From Planctomycetota bacterium (GTDB lineage Bacteria > Planctomycetota > Phycisphaerae > Phycisphaerales > UBA5793): a stretch of 64,000 nucleotides of DNA. The notes below the pieces were generated by a model, which searched no databases, was not told the origin of the DNA, and saw only the letters and a program-made list of their open reading frames with translations. The first letter of the stretch is position 1. Every line of letters begins with the position of its first letter. Positions 51,726-61,758 of the stretch are shown here, one piece after another. Position numbers and translations under genes: made by a program. Location: contig JABFGK010000001.1 in the NCBI GenBank assembly GCA_013112555.1, forward strand, positions 2,268,581-2,332,580. The letters run 5' to 3'.

Positions 51726-54229
51726 ACGCGGGCCTGCTGCTTCGGCGTCAGTTGTTTCATTGGATCAAGGCGAACGAGATCATTGAGTAGCACGACGCGC
51801 TCATATGCTGCCAGCGCCCGCGGTGCATCATTGCCATACTCGTCAAGCAGTTCTGCGTATCGCCTCGCCAGCGCCAGGCCGTATGGGTCAAGCGCACAGG
51901 CGGCTTCGAGTGCCGTGATGGCCCGCTGCGGATCCGAGTCGCTTCCCAGGTCGAGGTCGAACCGCCGCATGTACGCGGTGGCAGCAAATGAATACACATC
52001 AGGGCGATCCGGCCACCTCTTCACATCCTGTTCAACCAGATCAAGTGCCACAGCGAACGATTCACGGGCTGCTTCACGATCGTCGGCAGCCACTTCAATC
52101 TGAGCCAGCGTGACCCACAGTTTGGCCATCTGGCGAATCGGGACCGGGTCCGACGGCAGGCGCTGACTCGCCTGATCAAGCAGGACCACAGCATCGCGTA
52201 TGCGAGCAATATCAAGTTGCAGCATCGAGCGCCCGATGGCGTCTTCGGCCTCGCTCATCACATGCGCGTAGCGCTCCCCATCACGCGTATTGGCAGCAGC
52301 CTGTGCTTGGCGCATCAGGCCGTCAATATGCGGGTCGCACTCGTTGTCCTTGAGGATGGTCGCGGCAGTAACCAATTGCTGAATCTGGACATCGGTGGCA
52401 GCCCCGACCTGTCGCGCACGCGCCAAGGCACCCTGGACTTGCCCGACGGTCGCGAGCGCCTCGGCAGCACGCTTGACCACGGCCCGTTCGGCTCGGACCG
52501 GCCACCAGACCAGGACGGCATGGCTGATGCTCAGCACACCCATGAACGCTGCAAGCCCGTATATGACTGCGGGCCGTCGGCGAACAGGCTTCGGGTGTGA
52601 TGACGCCGGACTCGCCGGCACGGCTTCGGCAGAGGCCGCACCGAGGACGAGCCAGATGATCGACGCGACGCCTACCTGGGACAGTGTCATCTCAATCTGA
52701 CAATGCAGAAAGACGACGCTCAAGGCCGCCCATGAGGCCCACCGGAGCGAGGTCCACGAGCCGGCTGATCCGAGCATCGGCAGAACCAACATCAGCAGGA
52801 ACGCCACGACCCATGCCAGCGGCCAGAAGACAACCATGAAGTCGAGGTACATCGCTTCGCCGGCGATCAGGGCCGAGGCTGTCATGACGGTAATGCAAAT
52901 ACACAATGGCATGACCCAGCCGGTCCAGCGGGCGGCAGGCGGGTACTCCGGATCATCGGTGTCCGGTCCCGGTTCGAGAGTGGGGCCGAGCCATGACGGA
53001 GAAGCCTGCCGAAGGAAGCCCCATACCGACAGACCGATCAGCGCCACTCCACCCACTCCCAGGGTGGCCAGCCAACTCAGAAACACCTGATGCGGGTCAG
53101 CCACTTCTTCGGGGCTTAATGCCGGCTTGAACAGCAGATACGCATTCTTGAATCCATCGGGACCGGTCCCGAACCACGCATGCTCACACAGAATCCTCCA
53201 GCCTGCCTGCCAGTAGTGCCACCGAAACAGGAGGCTGTACCCGTCGAGTGTAAACGACTCTCCGAGCAAGGCTCCTCGCAGACAGGTGACCACAACGGCC
53301 AGCACCAACAATGCGATCGTGAGCGAAAACGTCCAGGGCCTGACCCGTTTCCTCCATCGGCGAGGCAACAGCACCATGCCGGCCAGCGCGATCCCCACAA
53401 CCCCGGCCCCGATTGCCCCTCGTGAGAATGTGAGTGCGAGCATGGCCAGCGAGGCCATGGCTGTCAGCGCGATCACTCCGATCCAACCGCTCGACAGTTT
53501 CGAGCGAGCAGCGGTCAGGGCGGCTGCCACCCAGAAGGTTGCCAGCATGGCGGCGATCGTGCCAAACACGTTGGACAACGGCTGCCAACCGCTTGCCTCC
53601 CGCTGTTCGAGTCGCCTGACGTACATGCGCGCCTGGGCAGAGTCTTCGGCCCACCCACGGGCGCGGAAGAATTGATCCTTCGTCTGGGCAAAGTCATCGA
53701 CGGTAATCTGGTGCTCCACCACGACCTGATACACCGCTTTGGTGGTGAGCGGGGCTGCCAGCGCCATGACGGCTGCAATCAGAATGATGCGAAAGTGCAG
53801 GTGCCTCGCCAGCGTAAACGCCCCGATACCGGTGCAGGCAGCAGCCAGCCAGGCAGAGCCGATCCAGAGGTTGCCGAGATCGGATCGGCCGTGATATATC
53901 AGGGCCGGGATGATCAACGCAACCGTGATAATCGGCCTGAACACCCATCCGGGTGACCGCTGATGTTCGCCGGCCGAGGCGAGCAAAGCGAGCGTGCAAC
54001 CGATCAAGGACAGACAATCGAGGGCAAGACTGCCGGCCGGCCCGATACCGGTCGGCAGCGCGCCTGATACGCGCGGGTCCATGTCGAAGTACGGGTCGGG
54101 GCTGATCAGGATGCAGACGCGCAACAACGCCGGGATGACGAGCAACAAACAGGCAAGCCAGCCCGTCCAGTGCTTCCATCCGGATCCGGTTTGGCCCGGC
54201 TGCTCCGGCATTGTCCCTTGAGTGTTCAC
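51686..54229 (-). CDS. O-antigen ligase-like membrane protein with TPR tail
   Basis: The protein is 847 residues. Twelve or more hydrophobic segments (1-560) contain a periplasmic loop with WHYWQAGWRILCEHAWFGTGPDGFKNAYLLF, a Wzy/WaaL-type motif. The soluble C-terminus (about 595-840) has TPR-like helix pairs (ARESFAVALDLVEQDVKRWP, RALAAYERVVLLN). The start is GTG at 54229, overlapping the previous stop (GTGA). It probably joins or polymerises lipid-linked glycans. The 3' end overlaps the DsbD-like gene by 40 bases on the opposite strand. Confidence 0.8.
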   Translation of the reverse strand: MNTQGTMPEQPGQTGSGWKHWTGWLACLLLVIPALLRVCILISPDPYFDMDPRVSGALPTGIGPAGSLALDCLSLIGCTLALLASAGEHQRSPGWVFRPIITVALIIPALIYHGRSDLGNLWIGSAWLAAACTGIGAFTLARHLHFRIILIAAVMALAAPLTTKAVYQVVVEHQITVDDFAQTKDQFFRARGWAEDSAQARMYVRRLEQREASGWQPLSNVFGTIAAMLATFWVAAALTAARSKLSSGWIGVIALTAMASLAMLALTFSRGAIGAGVVGIALAGMVLLPRRWRKRVRPWTFSLTIALLVLAVVVTCLRGALLGESFTLDGYSLLFRWHYWQAGWRILCEHAWFGTGPDGFKNAYLLFKPALSPEEVADPHQVFLSWLATLGVGGVALIGLSVWGFLRQASPSWLGPTLEPGPDTDDPEYPPAARWTGWVMPLCICITVMTASALIAGEAMYLDFMVVFWPLAWVVAFLLMLVLPMLGSAGSWTSLRWASWAALSVVFLHCQIEMTLSQVGVASIIWLVLGAASAEAVPASPASSHPKPVRRRPAVIYGLAAFMGVLSISHAVLVWWPVRAERAVVKRAAEALATVGQVQGALARARQVGAATDVQIQQLVTAATILKDNECDPHIDGLMRQAQAAANTRDGERYAHVMSEAEDAIGRSMLQLDIARIRDAVVLLDQASQRLPSDPVPIRQMAKLWVTLAQIEVAADDREAARESFAVALDLVEQDVKRWPDRPDVYSFAATAYMRRFDLDLGSDSDPQRAITALEAACALDPYGLALARRYAELLDEYGNDAPRALAAYERVVLLNDLVRLDPMKQLTPKQQARVQERIEALKSSNG

Positions 54230-55422
54230 GGCTGATCCTCACGCACGGCCCGGTTGAGTAGATGCTCATAGCCGGCCATCACAGCCAGTATCACAATCGT
54301 TTGAATTCCTGCCAGCAGCGCCTGCCAACCGGGAAGGCGCCCGAGGCCGATGCCGCTCAGGCCGATGGCCAGCGTACAACCCCAGATCACGAGGACGGCA
54401 CGGGCCGGGGAGAGCCCACGCTGGACGAGCCGATGCGACAGGTGCTGCTGGTCGCCGACGAGCGGATTGCGCCCCTGACTGAGGCGAATCGCAACCACGG
54501 AGCAAAAGTCGTACAACGGGACGGCCAGGATGACCAGCGGCATGAATACGCCGTACCAGCCGGAGGTCGGATCATCATCCGGGACGTAGGTGGTTCGGAC
54601 GGTCAGGAATCCCAGGAGAAAACCGATAACAAGCGATCCCCCGTCGCCCATGAAGATGCTGGCCGGTGGGAAGTTGAACATGAGGAAGGCCAGCAAGGCG
54701 CCGAGCAACAGGGCCAGCACGGCAGCAATCAGCCACTGTGCATTGATGCACGCAGCGATCAGAAAGAGCGTCGCAACAATGGCCGTCACGCCGGCTGCCA
54801 GGCCGTCCATATTGTCCATGAAGTTGATGGCATTGGTCACGACCAGCAACCAGAGGACGGTCAACACAATCGACGGCCACGGAGCCACGGCATCCAGCCC
54901 CGGTTGTGTATCCAGTAGCGTCAGCAGTCGGCAATCAAAGAGCCAGACCATGACCAGCGCACAGCCTGTCTGAACACACAGTTTGATCCACGGTCCCAAC
55001 GGCCGTCGATCATCAATCACTCCCATCACGTGCAGGATGAGCAGGCAGACCAGCAGCCCGACTGCCATCATCGTCTGCTGAGATATCCGTGGAAGGTGCT
55101 CCTGCAGCGCGGTCCCGTAGGAGCCGAGAAAGTCGATGCCGGCCCAGTGCAGGACGATGAGTCCGACGGTCATCGGCAGGGCCACGCCGAAGAAGATGGC
55201 AATCCCGCCGGTGTTCGGGACGGCCCGCACATTGGCTTTGGCATGCCCCTGGGCACCTTCGCCGTCCAGGCAGCCGAGGCGACGCCCGAATCGCCTGGCG
55301 ACGATGACGGACGGGACAGCCACGACGAAAGCCGTCGGGATGAGCAGGAGTATCAATCGTACCACTGGATGCATACTGGGCAGATCCTGAATAGTCGTCA
55401 GTGACGCCGGTTGGAGTTTCAC
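54226..55422 (-). CDS. WecA/MraY-family glycosyl-1-phosphate transferase
   Basis: The protein is about 398 residues with some ten transmembrane helices. The family motifs are all there: RAVPNTGGIAIF early, GVIDDRRPLGPW (DD pair), NAINFMDNMDGLAAG, FNFPPASIFMGDGGSL and the C-terminal DQQHLSHRLVQRG. These proteins transfer a sugar-1-phosphate to undecaprenyl phosphate. In this context it most likely starts a surface polysaccharide, not peptidoglycan, because no mur genes are near. The GTG at 55422 overlaps the ggt stop. An ATG at 55374 is an alternative start. Confidence 0.9.
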   Translation of the reverse strand: MKLQPASLTTIQDLPSMHPVVRLILLLIPTAFVVAVPSVIVARRFGRRLGCLDGEGAQGHAKANVRAVPNTGGIAIFFGVALPMTVGLIVLHWAGIDFLGSYGTALQEHLPRISQQTMMAVGLLVCLLILHVMGVIDDRRPLGPWIKLCVQTGCALVMVWLFDCRLLTLLDTQPGLDAVAPWPSIVLTVLWLLVVTNAINFMDNMDGLAAGVTAIVATLFLIAACINAQWLIAAVLALLLGALLAFLMFNFPPASIFMGDGGSLVIGFLLGFLTVRTTYVPDDDPTSGWYGVFMPLVILAVPLYDFCSVVAIRLSQGRNPLVGDQQHLSHRLVQRGLSPARAVLVIWGCTLAIGLSGIGLGRLPGWQALLAGIQTIVILAVMAGYEHLLNRAVREDQP

Positions 55423-57251
55423 CAGCCGGCAGGCTCGCCCCCCTTGCGTGGGTCGCTCGCAGCCCCGTAGGTTCCGTCCGGAGCCCGAAGAATCAGTTGC
55501 ACGTTGCCGATGTCGGGCCGCCAGTCCACGGCATGGCCTCGATCCCGCAGATCCCTGATGAGCGGGTCATAGGAATCGGAAGATCCCTGCTTCCATCTGT
55601 TCTCAAACCAGAGGGTATTCGGGAGCCATTGATGGTGAATACGGGGTGCGGCCACGGCCTGGTTCGGACTCATCCGAAACAGAAGGCCGTTGAGCAAGAC
55701 CTGCAGTGTGCCGGAGATGATGCGCGGGCCGCCGGAGGCACCGGCCACGGCCACGACATGGCCTGCGTCATCAAGCACAATGGTCGGCGACATACTTGAC
55801 AGTGGGCGCTTGCCCGGCTCCGGCAGATTGCGATCCGACTGGACCAGCCCGAACGCATTGGGCTGCCCGGGATCGGTCACAAAGTCATCCATCTCATTGT
55901 TCAGCACCAGCCCGAACTCGGGCACGCACAACAGTGAGCCGAACTCGAGGTTGATCGTCTCGGTGCAGGCTGCGGCATTGCCCCAGCGGTCAACCACGGA
56001 CAGATGGCTGGTGCCGGCATCCTCGATCACATCAGCGGTTATCTGCGATGAGCCATAGTCCTGTGAGTCGAGTGTGCGGGCCGGGTCGAAACGCTCGGCG
56101 AGTCGGTCAACTCGGTCGTTGTCCAGGAGGTGCCCCAGGGGGACTGATGCATACTGATCGTCAGCGAGCCACCGGGCGCGGTCGGCAAAGGCGTGTTTCA
56201 TGGCCTCGGTCAGCAGATGGGCGTACCCGGGGTCGGCCGGACCGGGCGCATGATCCACGACCGATTCGTAGTGTTCGAGTATCCGGAGTGTTTCGAGCAT
56301 GGCCACCCCGCCACTGGACGGCAATGGCATCGCCAGGAAGCGGTAGCCAAGCCTGTTGGCCTTGAGCGGCTGCTTCGACTCAACCTCGAACGCCGCCAGG
56401 TCCTGCTGTGTCATCTGTGGGCAGGCTTCGATGATGGCCGCGGCGACGGGACCGGCGTAAAACCCTGAAGCGCCGTACTTTTCGATCATCTCGAGCGTGC
56501 GCGCCAGTTCCGGTTGTTTGAGTGTGTCGCCCACGGTCGGGTGACCGGAAAACAGGAACCGCTCCCACAGGAAGCGGAACCCGGGCTCGCCGAGGCGTTG
56601 TCTCCACTCCGGGTGTTGTTCCAACTTCTCGATGACCCGTTCACAGGCACCGACATAGTGGTCATCAATGGCAAAGCCATCGCGCGCTGCGGCAATGGCC
56701 GGCTGAAGCACAATGCCCCGGTCCAGTGTGCCGTACCGGTCCAGCGTCTCCAGTAGCCCGGCTACGGTCCCGGGAATCCCGACTGCATCCGGTCCGATCG
56801 TGCTCGCATCGGGAATGCCGAGACTGACGTAGTACTCGGGTCCGACGGCCGATGGGGTGCGTTCGCGATAGATCAGGGCTGCACTGACCGGCCTGCCCAG
56901 CGGATTCCGGTTCAGGTAGACGACCATGAACCCACCGCCGCCGAGCCCGCATGAATATGGCCGGACGACGGCCTGACAGAAGGCAGCCGCGACCGCAGCA
57001 TCGACCGCATTGCCGCCCTGCCGGAGCATGTCGAGGCCTGCCTGCGAGCCGATCCGGTGATCGGCGGCCACCACCCCGCGTGCATACGTCGGCTGCGACC
57101 AATCGGGCCCCGGTGCCCGGTCCATCTGATGTGCCAGACCGGCTGAATGTGAGTGACACCCTCCGGCCGTCACGGCAATCAGCGCGCACAGGAGGAGGCC
57201 GATTCCGAGTCGATGCCGGGTGACGGTTGCGTGAAATGCAGTCGTAGTCAT
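55419..57251 (-). CDS. ggt: Gamma-glutamyltransferase
   Basis: The protein is 610 residues. The N-terminal export region has a lipobox-like end (VTAGGC, about residue 33). The large subunit begins with GVVAADHRIGSQAGLDML and has LGGGGFMVVYLN. The autoproteolytic cleavage site precedes the nucleophilic Thr in AGTSHLSVVDRWGNAAACTETINLEFGS (about residue 400). The small subunit follows with SSMSPTIVLDDAGHVV. It hydrolyses or transfers the gamma-glutamyl group of glutathione in the periplasm. I start at the ATG at 57251. The longer frame to 57383 precedes the signal sequence. It is coupled to the WecA-like gene by GTGA overlap. Confidence 0.92.
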   Translation of the reverse strand: MTTTAFHATVTRHRLGIGLLLCALIAVTAGGCHSHSAGLAHQMDRAPGPDWSQPTYARGVVAADHRIGSQAGLDMLRQGGNAVDAAVAAAFCQAVVRPYSCGLGGGGFMVVYLNRNPLGRPVSAALIYRERTPSAVGPEYYVSLGIPDASTIGPDAVGIPGTVAGLLETLDRYGTLDRGIVLQPAIAAARDGFAIDDHYVGACERVIEKLEQHPEWRQRLGEPGFRFLWERFLFSGHPTVGDTLKQPELARTLEMIEKYGASGFYAGPVAAAIIEACPQMTQQDLAAFEVESKQPLKANRLGYRFLAMPLPSSGGVAMLETLRILEHYESVVDHAPGPADPGYAHLLTEAMKHAFADRARWLADDQYASVPLGHLLDNDRVDRLAERFDPARTLDSQDYGSSQITADVIEDAGTSHLSVVDRWGNAAACTETINLEFGSLLCVPEFGLVLNNEMDDFVTDPGQPNAFGLVQSDRNLPEPGKRPLSSMSPTIVLDDAGHVVAVAGASGGPRIISGTLQVLLNGLLFRMSPNQAVAAPRIHHQWLPNTLWFENRWKQGSSDSYDPLIRDLRDRGHAVDWRPDIGNVQLILRAPDGTYGAASDPRKGGEPAGW

Positions 57252-57363
57252 GGGATTGAGGATAGGCGCACGACGGCACGAATGCGTATCGGAGAGGCAG
57301 CCGCGGTACAAGAACGCTGTGCCCACTGTCGGGGATGAGCAAGAGGAAGCCTGTGGACTTCGG

Positions 57364-58704
57364 TTAGGCCAGCAGCCGCTCAAGGTAGTGGATATCGATC
57401 TCAGCGTTGATGAAGCCGGAGTATTTCAACAGCCGCCGGTGAAGCCCGATCGTGGTCGGGATGCCCTCGATCTGGAACTCCGTCAACGCACCCAATGTCC
57501 GCTGGATCGCATGCTCTCGATCGCGACCGGCGACAATGAGCTTTCCGATGAGCGAATCGTAGTTGGGCGGGATTCGGTACCCTTGTCGACAATGGGTGTC
57601 GACCCGGACTCCAGGCCCGCCGGGCACATCGAACCGAGACAGTGTCCCGGGGCGCGGCGCGAAGTTGTGATCCGGATCCTCGGCATTGATGCGACACTCG
57701 ATCGCATGGCCCCGAATCGATATCTCGTCCTGCGTGAAGGGCAGCGGCTCGCCGGCTGACACGCGGATCATGGCAGCCACAATGTCGATGCCTGTGATCA
57801 TCTCGGTCACGGGGTGCTCGACCTGGACGCGGGTATTCACCTCGAGCATGTAGAATAACTGATCATCATCCATCAGGAACTCGACGGTGGCGGCACCCGA
57901 GTAGCCGGCTGACTGAATGAGCCGGGCTGCGGCCGTACAGAGTTTGTCACGTTTGTCCGGGTCCACTCCCGGTGCCGGCGCTTCCTCGATCAGTTTCTGA
58001 TGCCGGCGTTGAGTCGAGCAGTCGCGGTCAAACAGATGAACGGCATTGCCGTGCTGATCGCCCATTACCTGGACTTCAACATGCCGAGCCGTTTCGAGGA
58101 ACTTCTCGACATAGACCGCCCCGTTCCCGAAAGCGGCTTGGGCTTCGGCCTGGGCTGCATCGATGCCGGTTTCGAGTGATACCCGATTGTGCGCGATGCG
58201 CATGCCGCGCCCGCCGCCGCCGGCCGATGCCTTGACAATCACCGGATAGCCGATCTCCTCGGCAATCTGCAGGGCTTCCGCCTTTTCCTCGATGGCCGAT
58301 TCAGACCCGGGAAAGACGGGGACGTTGGACTGCCTGGCCAACTTCTTGCAGTTGATCTTGTCACCGAGTGCCGACATGGATTCAGGGGAGGGGCCGATGA
58401 AGGCGATCTTGCACGATCGGCAGATCTCGGCAAAGTGCGCATTCTCAGCCAGGAAGCCGTAACCGGGATGGATGGCATCGACATTGGCGACTTCTGCAGC
58501 CGAGATGATCCGTGGGATATTGAGGTAACTCTCACTCGCGGGCGGGGGCCCGATACAGACGGCATCATCACAGTAATCCAGCCACGGGGCACCCCGGTCG
58601 GCCTCGGAAAAGACGCAGACGGTCTGGATCCCGAGTTCGCGCGCTGAGCGGATGATTCGCAGTGCGATTTCGCCACGATTCGCAATCAGGATGCGACTGA
58701 ACAT
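57364..58704 (-). CDS. accC: Biotin carboxylase, acetyl-CoA carboxylase subunit
   Basis: The protein is 446 residues, full length. The ATP-grasp region has KASAGGGGRGMRIAHN, the HVEVQVMGDQHGNAVHLFDRDCS block and EVNTRVQVEHPVTEMITGID with the catalytic arginine. It carboxylates biotin on BCCP with ATP and bicarbonate, the first half-reaction of malonyl-CoA synthesis. It follows accB by 64 bases. It is most likely an operon, pepQ-accB-accC. Confidence 0.97.
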   Translation of the reverse strand: MFSRILIANRGEIALRIIRSARELGIQTVCVFSEADRGAPWLDYCDDAVCIGPPPASESYLNIPRIISAAEVANVDAIHPGYGFLAENAHFAEICRSCKIAFIGPSPESMSALGDKINCKKLARQSNVPVFPGSESAIEEKAEALQIAEEIGYPVIVKASAGGGGRGMRIAHNRVSLETGIDAAQAEAQAAFGNGAVYVEKFLETARHVEVQVMGDQHGNAVHLFDRDCSTQRRHQKLIEEAPAPGVDPDKRDKLCTAAARLIQSAGYSGAATVEFLMDDDQLFYMLEVNTRVQVEHPVTEMITGIDIVAAMIRVSAGEPLPFTQDEISIRGHAIECRINAEDPDHNFAPRPGTLSRFDVPGGPGVRVDTHCRQGYRIPPNYDSLIGKLIVAGRDREHAIQRTLGALTEFQIEGIPTTIGLHRRLLKYSGFINAEIDIHYLERLLA

Positions 58705-58768
58705 GGTCGAACGTTTCCTTCACCCTCTGGTAGTCGGTCCGATGGTGATCTGCAGGCCGCTGAAGCGG

Positions 58769-59263
58769 TCAGGACGGGTCGATCTTGAACAGCGGCTGGC
58801 CGTAGTCAACGGCATCACCGTCCCCGACGAGCACCTCAGTAATCGTCCCGCGACACTCAGCCTTGATTTCGTTGAAAACCTTCATGGCCTCGACAAGACA
58901 CACGACTGACGACTCCGAGACTTTCGTCCCGACGGTGGCAAATGACTCAGCGTCCGGGTTCGGCTTCGAGTAATACGTCCCGACCATCGGGCTGTTGATC
59001 GTCGTCCCGGTGTCCGTTGAAGGTGGTGCAGCCGTCGAGTCGCCTCCGGGGGCAGGCGTCGATGTGGCGCCCGCGGGAGTGGATGTGGTGGCGGAACCTG
59101 ATGCGGCTGTGGCAGCACCGGCCAGGTAGGCCGGACCAATGACCGGTGTCGCGCCGGCTCGTCGCAGCGTCACACTCTGGTCGCCGTCTGCAATGTCCAG
59201 TTCCACCAGGTCATGTTCCACCATCAACCTGATCAGGTCTTCGATGACTTGACGCTCAATCAT
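58769..59263 (-). CDS. accB: Biotin carboxyl carrier protein
   Basis: The protein is 164 residues. An N-terminal helix precedes an Ala/Thr/Pro/Ser-rich linker at about 50-88 and a biotinyl domain that ends the protein. The biotin-accepting lysine is K128 in VEAMKVFNE. The [15 protein letters not shown] segment with the small 'thumb' region typical of bacterial BCCP is present. It is the carrier for AccC, in the same operon. Confidence 0.96.
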   Translation of the reverse strand: MIERQVIEDLIRLMVEHDLVELDIADGDQSVTLRRAGATPVIGPAYLAGAATAASGSATTSTPAGATSTPAPGGDSTAAPPSTDTGTTINSPMVGTYYSKPNPDAESFATVGTKVSESSVVCLVEAMKVFNEIKAECRGTITEVLVGDGDAVDYGQPLFKIDPS

Positions 59264-59384
59264 GTCGTCTGCCTTCTGTTCGATTTCATTTCACCGGGCA
59301 TGTACCACGACCTGCCCTACACCTTCAGCACCGTCCCCGGTGTGCGCGCGATCCTGCCCCCTCAACGTCGCCACAACACACTTC

Positions 59385-60548
59385 CTAGACAGGCAGAACA
59401 GCGCTCTCCAAGTCCTTCTTCATACTCGAGAGCACTCGATGGCCCGTTCGTGTGACCAGAACGTCATCCTCGATCCGCACGCCGCCGACCCCGGGGAGAT
59501 AGATCCCCGGCTCCACAGTCACAACCATGCCGGCCTCGAGCGTGTCGTTTGCCCCGCTGCGCGGCCCGAGTGAGGGCATTTCGTGAACATCGAGCCCGAT
59601 GCCATGCCCCAGGCCGTGGCCAAAGGTCTCTCCATACCCAGCCTTTGCTATGACGGAGCGGGCAGCGGCATCGACGGCCAGACATTTCGCCCCCGGCTTG
59701 ATCGCATCAATGGCAGCCAGTTGTGCTTCAAGCACAATCTGATAGATCTCGCGGATCTTCCGGCTCATCGTTCCGACGGACCAGGTCCGTGTCAGATCAC
59801 TCCGGTAGTCCCGGTAGATCGCGCCCCAGTCGATGAGCAACGGCTTGCCGGCACGGACTTTGGCTCGAGCAGACGGGTAGTAGTGCGGCTTCGATCCATT
59901 GGCACAGGCTGCCACGATCGGGCCGAAGGCCGGCCCGGTTGCCCCTCTGATTTCCATCTCGTACTTCAGTCTGGCAGACAGATCCAGTTCAGATTGCCCC
60001 ACTCGGAGATCGGCCAGCGTAGCCGATACGGCCTCCTGAGCAATGCTGACGGCCTTCCGCAGGGCCCGAATCTCGGAATCGTCCTTGATCTTCCTGATAT
60101 CGGCCATGATTCCGGTCGTGTCAGCGCAACGGCGGGCACCGACCGACTTGGCAATTGCCTTGCGAGCACTGACGGTGAGATGATCGGCCTGGAGCCCGAC
60201 GGACTTGCACTTGAGCCCATCGACGACTTCAGCGAGTTTGCCGGCCATCGGCCCGCGTCGAAGGGCCATCTGGGCCCACTGCGTGACCGGTGCCAGCAGT
60301 TCCTCGTAGCGGGAATCCGTCAGCAGGACGGCCTTGCGGGAGGTCATGATGAAGTAGCTGTCATCCCCGGGCAGCCCGATGAGGTATCCGACATCCCGCG
60401 GGTTGCTGATGACGAGGGCGTCCACTTGGTGGGCTCGCATGGCCGCCCGGACTTTCTTGTGTCGGGCAGCGAGTTGGGCAGCAGGCCCGGTCTGTCTTGC
60501 GGGTGCCTTCTTCCGAGCGGTCGACTTTTTATTGGTTTTTGTGCTCAT
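59385..60548 (-). CDS. M24 Xaa-Pro aminopeptidase/dipeptidase
   Basis: The protein is 387 residues. A creatinase-type N-terminal domain is followed by the M24 pita-bread fold with the metal ligands in LLIDWGAIYRDYRSDLTRTW (two Asp), GHGLGHGIGLDVHEMPSLG (His), VTVEPGIY (Glu) and VRIEDDVLVT (Glu). A very basic N-terminal region (TNKKSTARKKAPARQ) is unusual. It removes N-terminal residues before proline. Sits directly upstream of accB, the common pepP/efp-accB-accC arrangement without efp. Confidence 0.93.
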   Translation of the reverse strand: MSTKTNKKSTARKKAPARQTGPAAQLAARHKKVRAAMRAHQVDALVISNPRDVGYLIGLPGDDSYFIMTSRKAVLLTDSRYEELLAPVTQWAQMALRRGPMAGKLAEVVDGLKCKSVGLQADHLTVSARKAIAKSVGARRCADTTGIMADIRKIKDDSEIRALRKAVSIAQEAVSATLADLRVGQSELDLSARLKYEMEIRGATGPAFGPIVAACANGSKPHYYPSARAKVRAGKPLLIDWGAIYRDYRSDLTRTWSVGTMSRKIREIYQIVLEAQLAAIDAIKPGAKCLAVDAAARSVIAKAGYGETFGHGLGHGIGLDVHEMPSLGPRSGANDTLEAGMVVTVEPGIYLPGVGGVRIEDDVLVTRTGHRVLSSMKKDLESAVLPV

Positions 60549-60687
60549 AAAGTCCGGGAGTATACCGTGAGGTGGATTGTCAGGCGACCGGAGCAGCCCG
60601 CCAGGCCGTGGCAGAAGCGGCAGGATACGTCATCGCCGGAGCGGTGCGTGCGTGTGTGTGTAAGGGGGTGGGGTGTAGGAGGGGCAA

Positions 60688-60761
60688 TGGCCAGGGCCGG
60701 ATTTGAACCGGCGACACCCGCATTTTCAGTGCGGTGCTCTACCAGGCTGAGCTACCTGGCC
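60688..60761 (-). tRNA. tRNA-Phe (anticodon GAA)
   Basis: The 74-nt cloverleaf has acceptor GGCCAGG/CCTGGCC, D arm GCTC...GAGC, anticodon stem CCGCA/TGCGG with loop CTGAAAA (anticodon GAA) and T arm GCCGG-TTCAAAT-CCGGC. CCA is not encoded. No sign of integration at this tRNA. Confidence 0.95.
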
Positions 60762-60926
60762 GTTTCAACTCGCTGTGTATCGAGACCCGGGAGGCGAGCC
60801 CACGTCTGCGATCGGCAAAGCGTACTCCCTCACATCGGTCAGTCAAGACCAGAACTTTGCCTGATCGTCGGGCTTGGGGCAACTCACGACCGGCTCAGAC
60901 CCGCTGGGCGGCCGAATCTGAGGTTG

Positions 60927-60963
60927 AAACGGCCCCGAGATGATGAACATCGCGAGGCCGTTT
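60927..60963 (-). terminator. Terminator hairpin of the cupredoxin-like gene
   Basis: AAACGGCC (60927-60934) pairs perfectly with GGCCGTTT (60956-60963), and the inner bases extend the stem with GATG/CATC. It lies 34 bases downstream of the stop of the minus-strand gene at 60997, with a short T run inside the stem end. Confidence 0.6.
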
Positions 60964-60996
60964 GTATTGGTCGATGGAGTATTGTGCGTCTGTCGA

Positions 60997-61758
60997 TTAC
61001 TTCTTGGCCGGCGGCTTGTAGGTGAAGTCGATCGTGGTCTCCTCACCCTCGACGACGGTCACTTCGATGGTCTCTTCGACAGGGGAGAACTTGTCGAATT
61101 CGTGCCAGACTGACAGTGTGTACGTGCCGGCCGGGACGTTTTCGATCTTGAACTCGCCCTGGTCATCGGAGACAGCGTGGAATGGGTGATCGAACACGGC
61201 AATGTAGGCACCCATCCAGGCATGGACATCGCACTTCAAGGTCATCGGCGGGTCGTAGTCGGCCTTCTTGAAGACCACTTCCTTGACCATGTTCTGGGCC
61301 GGCTGGCTTTCATTGAACCCGGGGTTGTTCTCGGCCTTGAGATTCAGGTTGTGCATGGTCTCGTCGCCGTTCTCGAAGTGAACGGTTTGGCCGGCCATGA
61401 CACTGACGACATGCGGGACGTATTGGCAGCCATGCTGCTCAACCGCGACCGCATCCTCGGGGGCCTCGAAGTCGCCGTCCAACCCGTCACTGATGTAGAC
61501 GACGACGTTGCACAGCGTGCCCTTTTCCTCATTGAAGATATACGTTTCGCGCTCAAGCGGTGCGTCCTTGCGGTTCTGAACGCAATAGGCGTCACCGCTG
61601 ACGCGGATCAACTTCGGCTTGGCCATCCGGCCTTCGAATTTCGTCGACCCGACAATGGTGCCGCCTTCAGGGGCTGCGGTCGCGACCGCCTGGATCATCA
61701 ACACCCCAACGACAAGCCCTGCTCCAGCCATCAACTTTGCTGTGTTCATCTTCTTCAT
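60997..61758 (-). CDS. Secreted cupredoxin-like protein with carboxypeptidase-regulatory domain
   Basis: The protein is 253 residues. A signal peptide ends near residue 30 (ATAAPEGG). A plastocyanin-like domain at about 32-165 has CVQNRKDAPLER, QHGCQYVPHVVSVMAGQ and the copper-site candidates HNLNLKAENN, then LKCDVHAWMGAYIAVFDHP. A beta-sandwich at about 175-245 has FKIENVPAGTYTLSVWHE, the carboxypeptidase-regulatory motif. Similar proteins accompany electron-transfer modules in planctomycetes, and copper binding is probable but not certain. It is preceded by AGGAAC. Confidence 0.82.
   Translation of the reverse strand: MKKMNTAKLMAGAGLVVGVLMIQAVATAAPEGGTIVGSTKFEGRMAKPKLIRVSGDAYCVQNRKDAPLERETYIFNEEKGTLCNVVVYISDGLDGDFEAPEDAVAVEQHGCQYVPHVVSVMAGQTVHFENGDETMHNLNLKAENNPGFNESQPAQNMVKEVVFKKADYDPPMTLKCDVHAWMGAYIAVFDHPFHAVSDDQGEFKIENVPAGTYTLSVWHEFDKFSPVEETIEVTVVEGEETTIDFTYKPPAKK

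Noticed and set aside
59583..61025. 480-codon open frame on the plus strand across the M24 peptidase and tRNA-Phe
   Set aside because: It is antisense to a clear peptidase and to a tRNA, and has no protein-like pattern. High GC makes long antisense frames common here.
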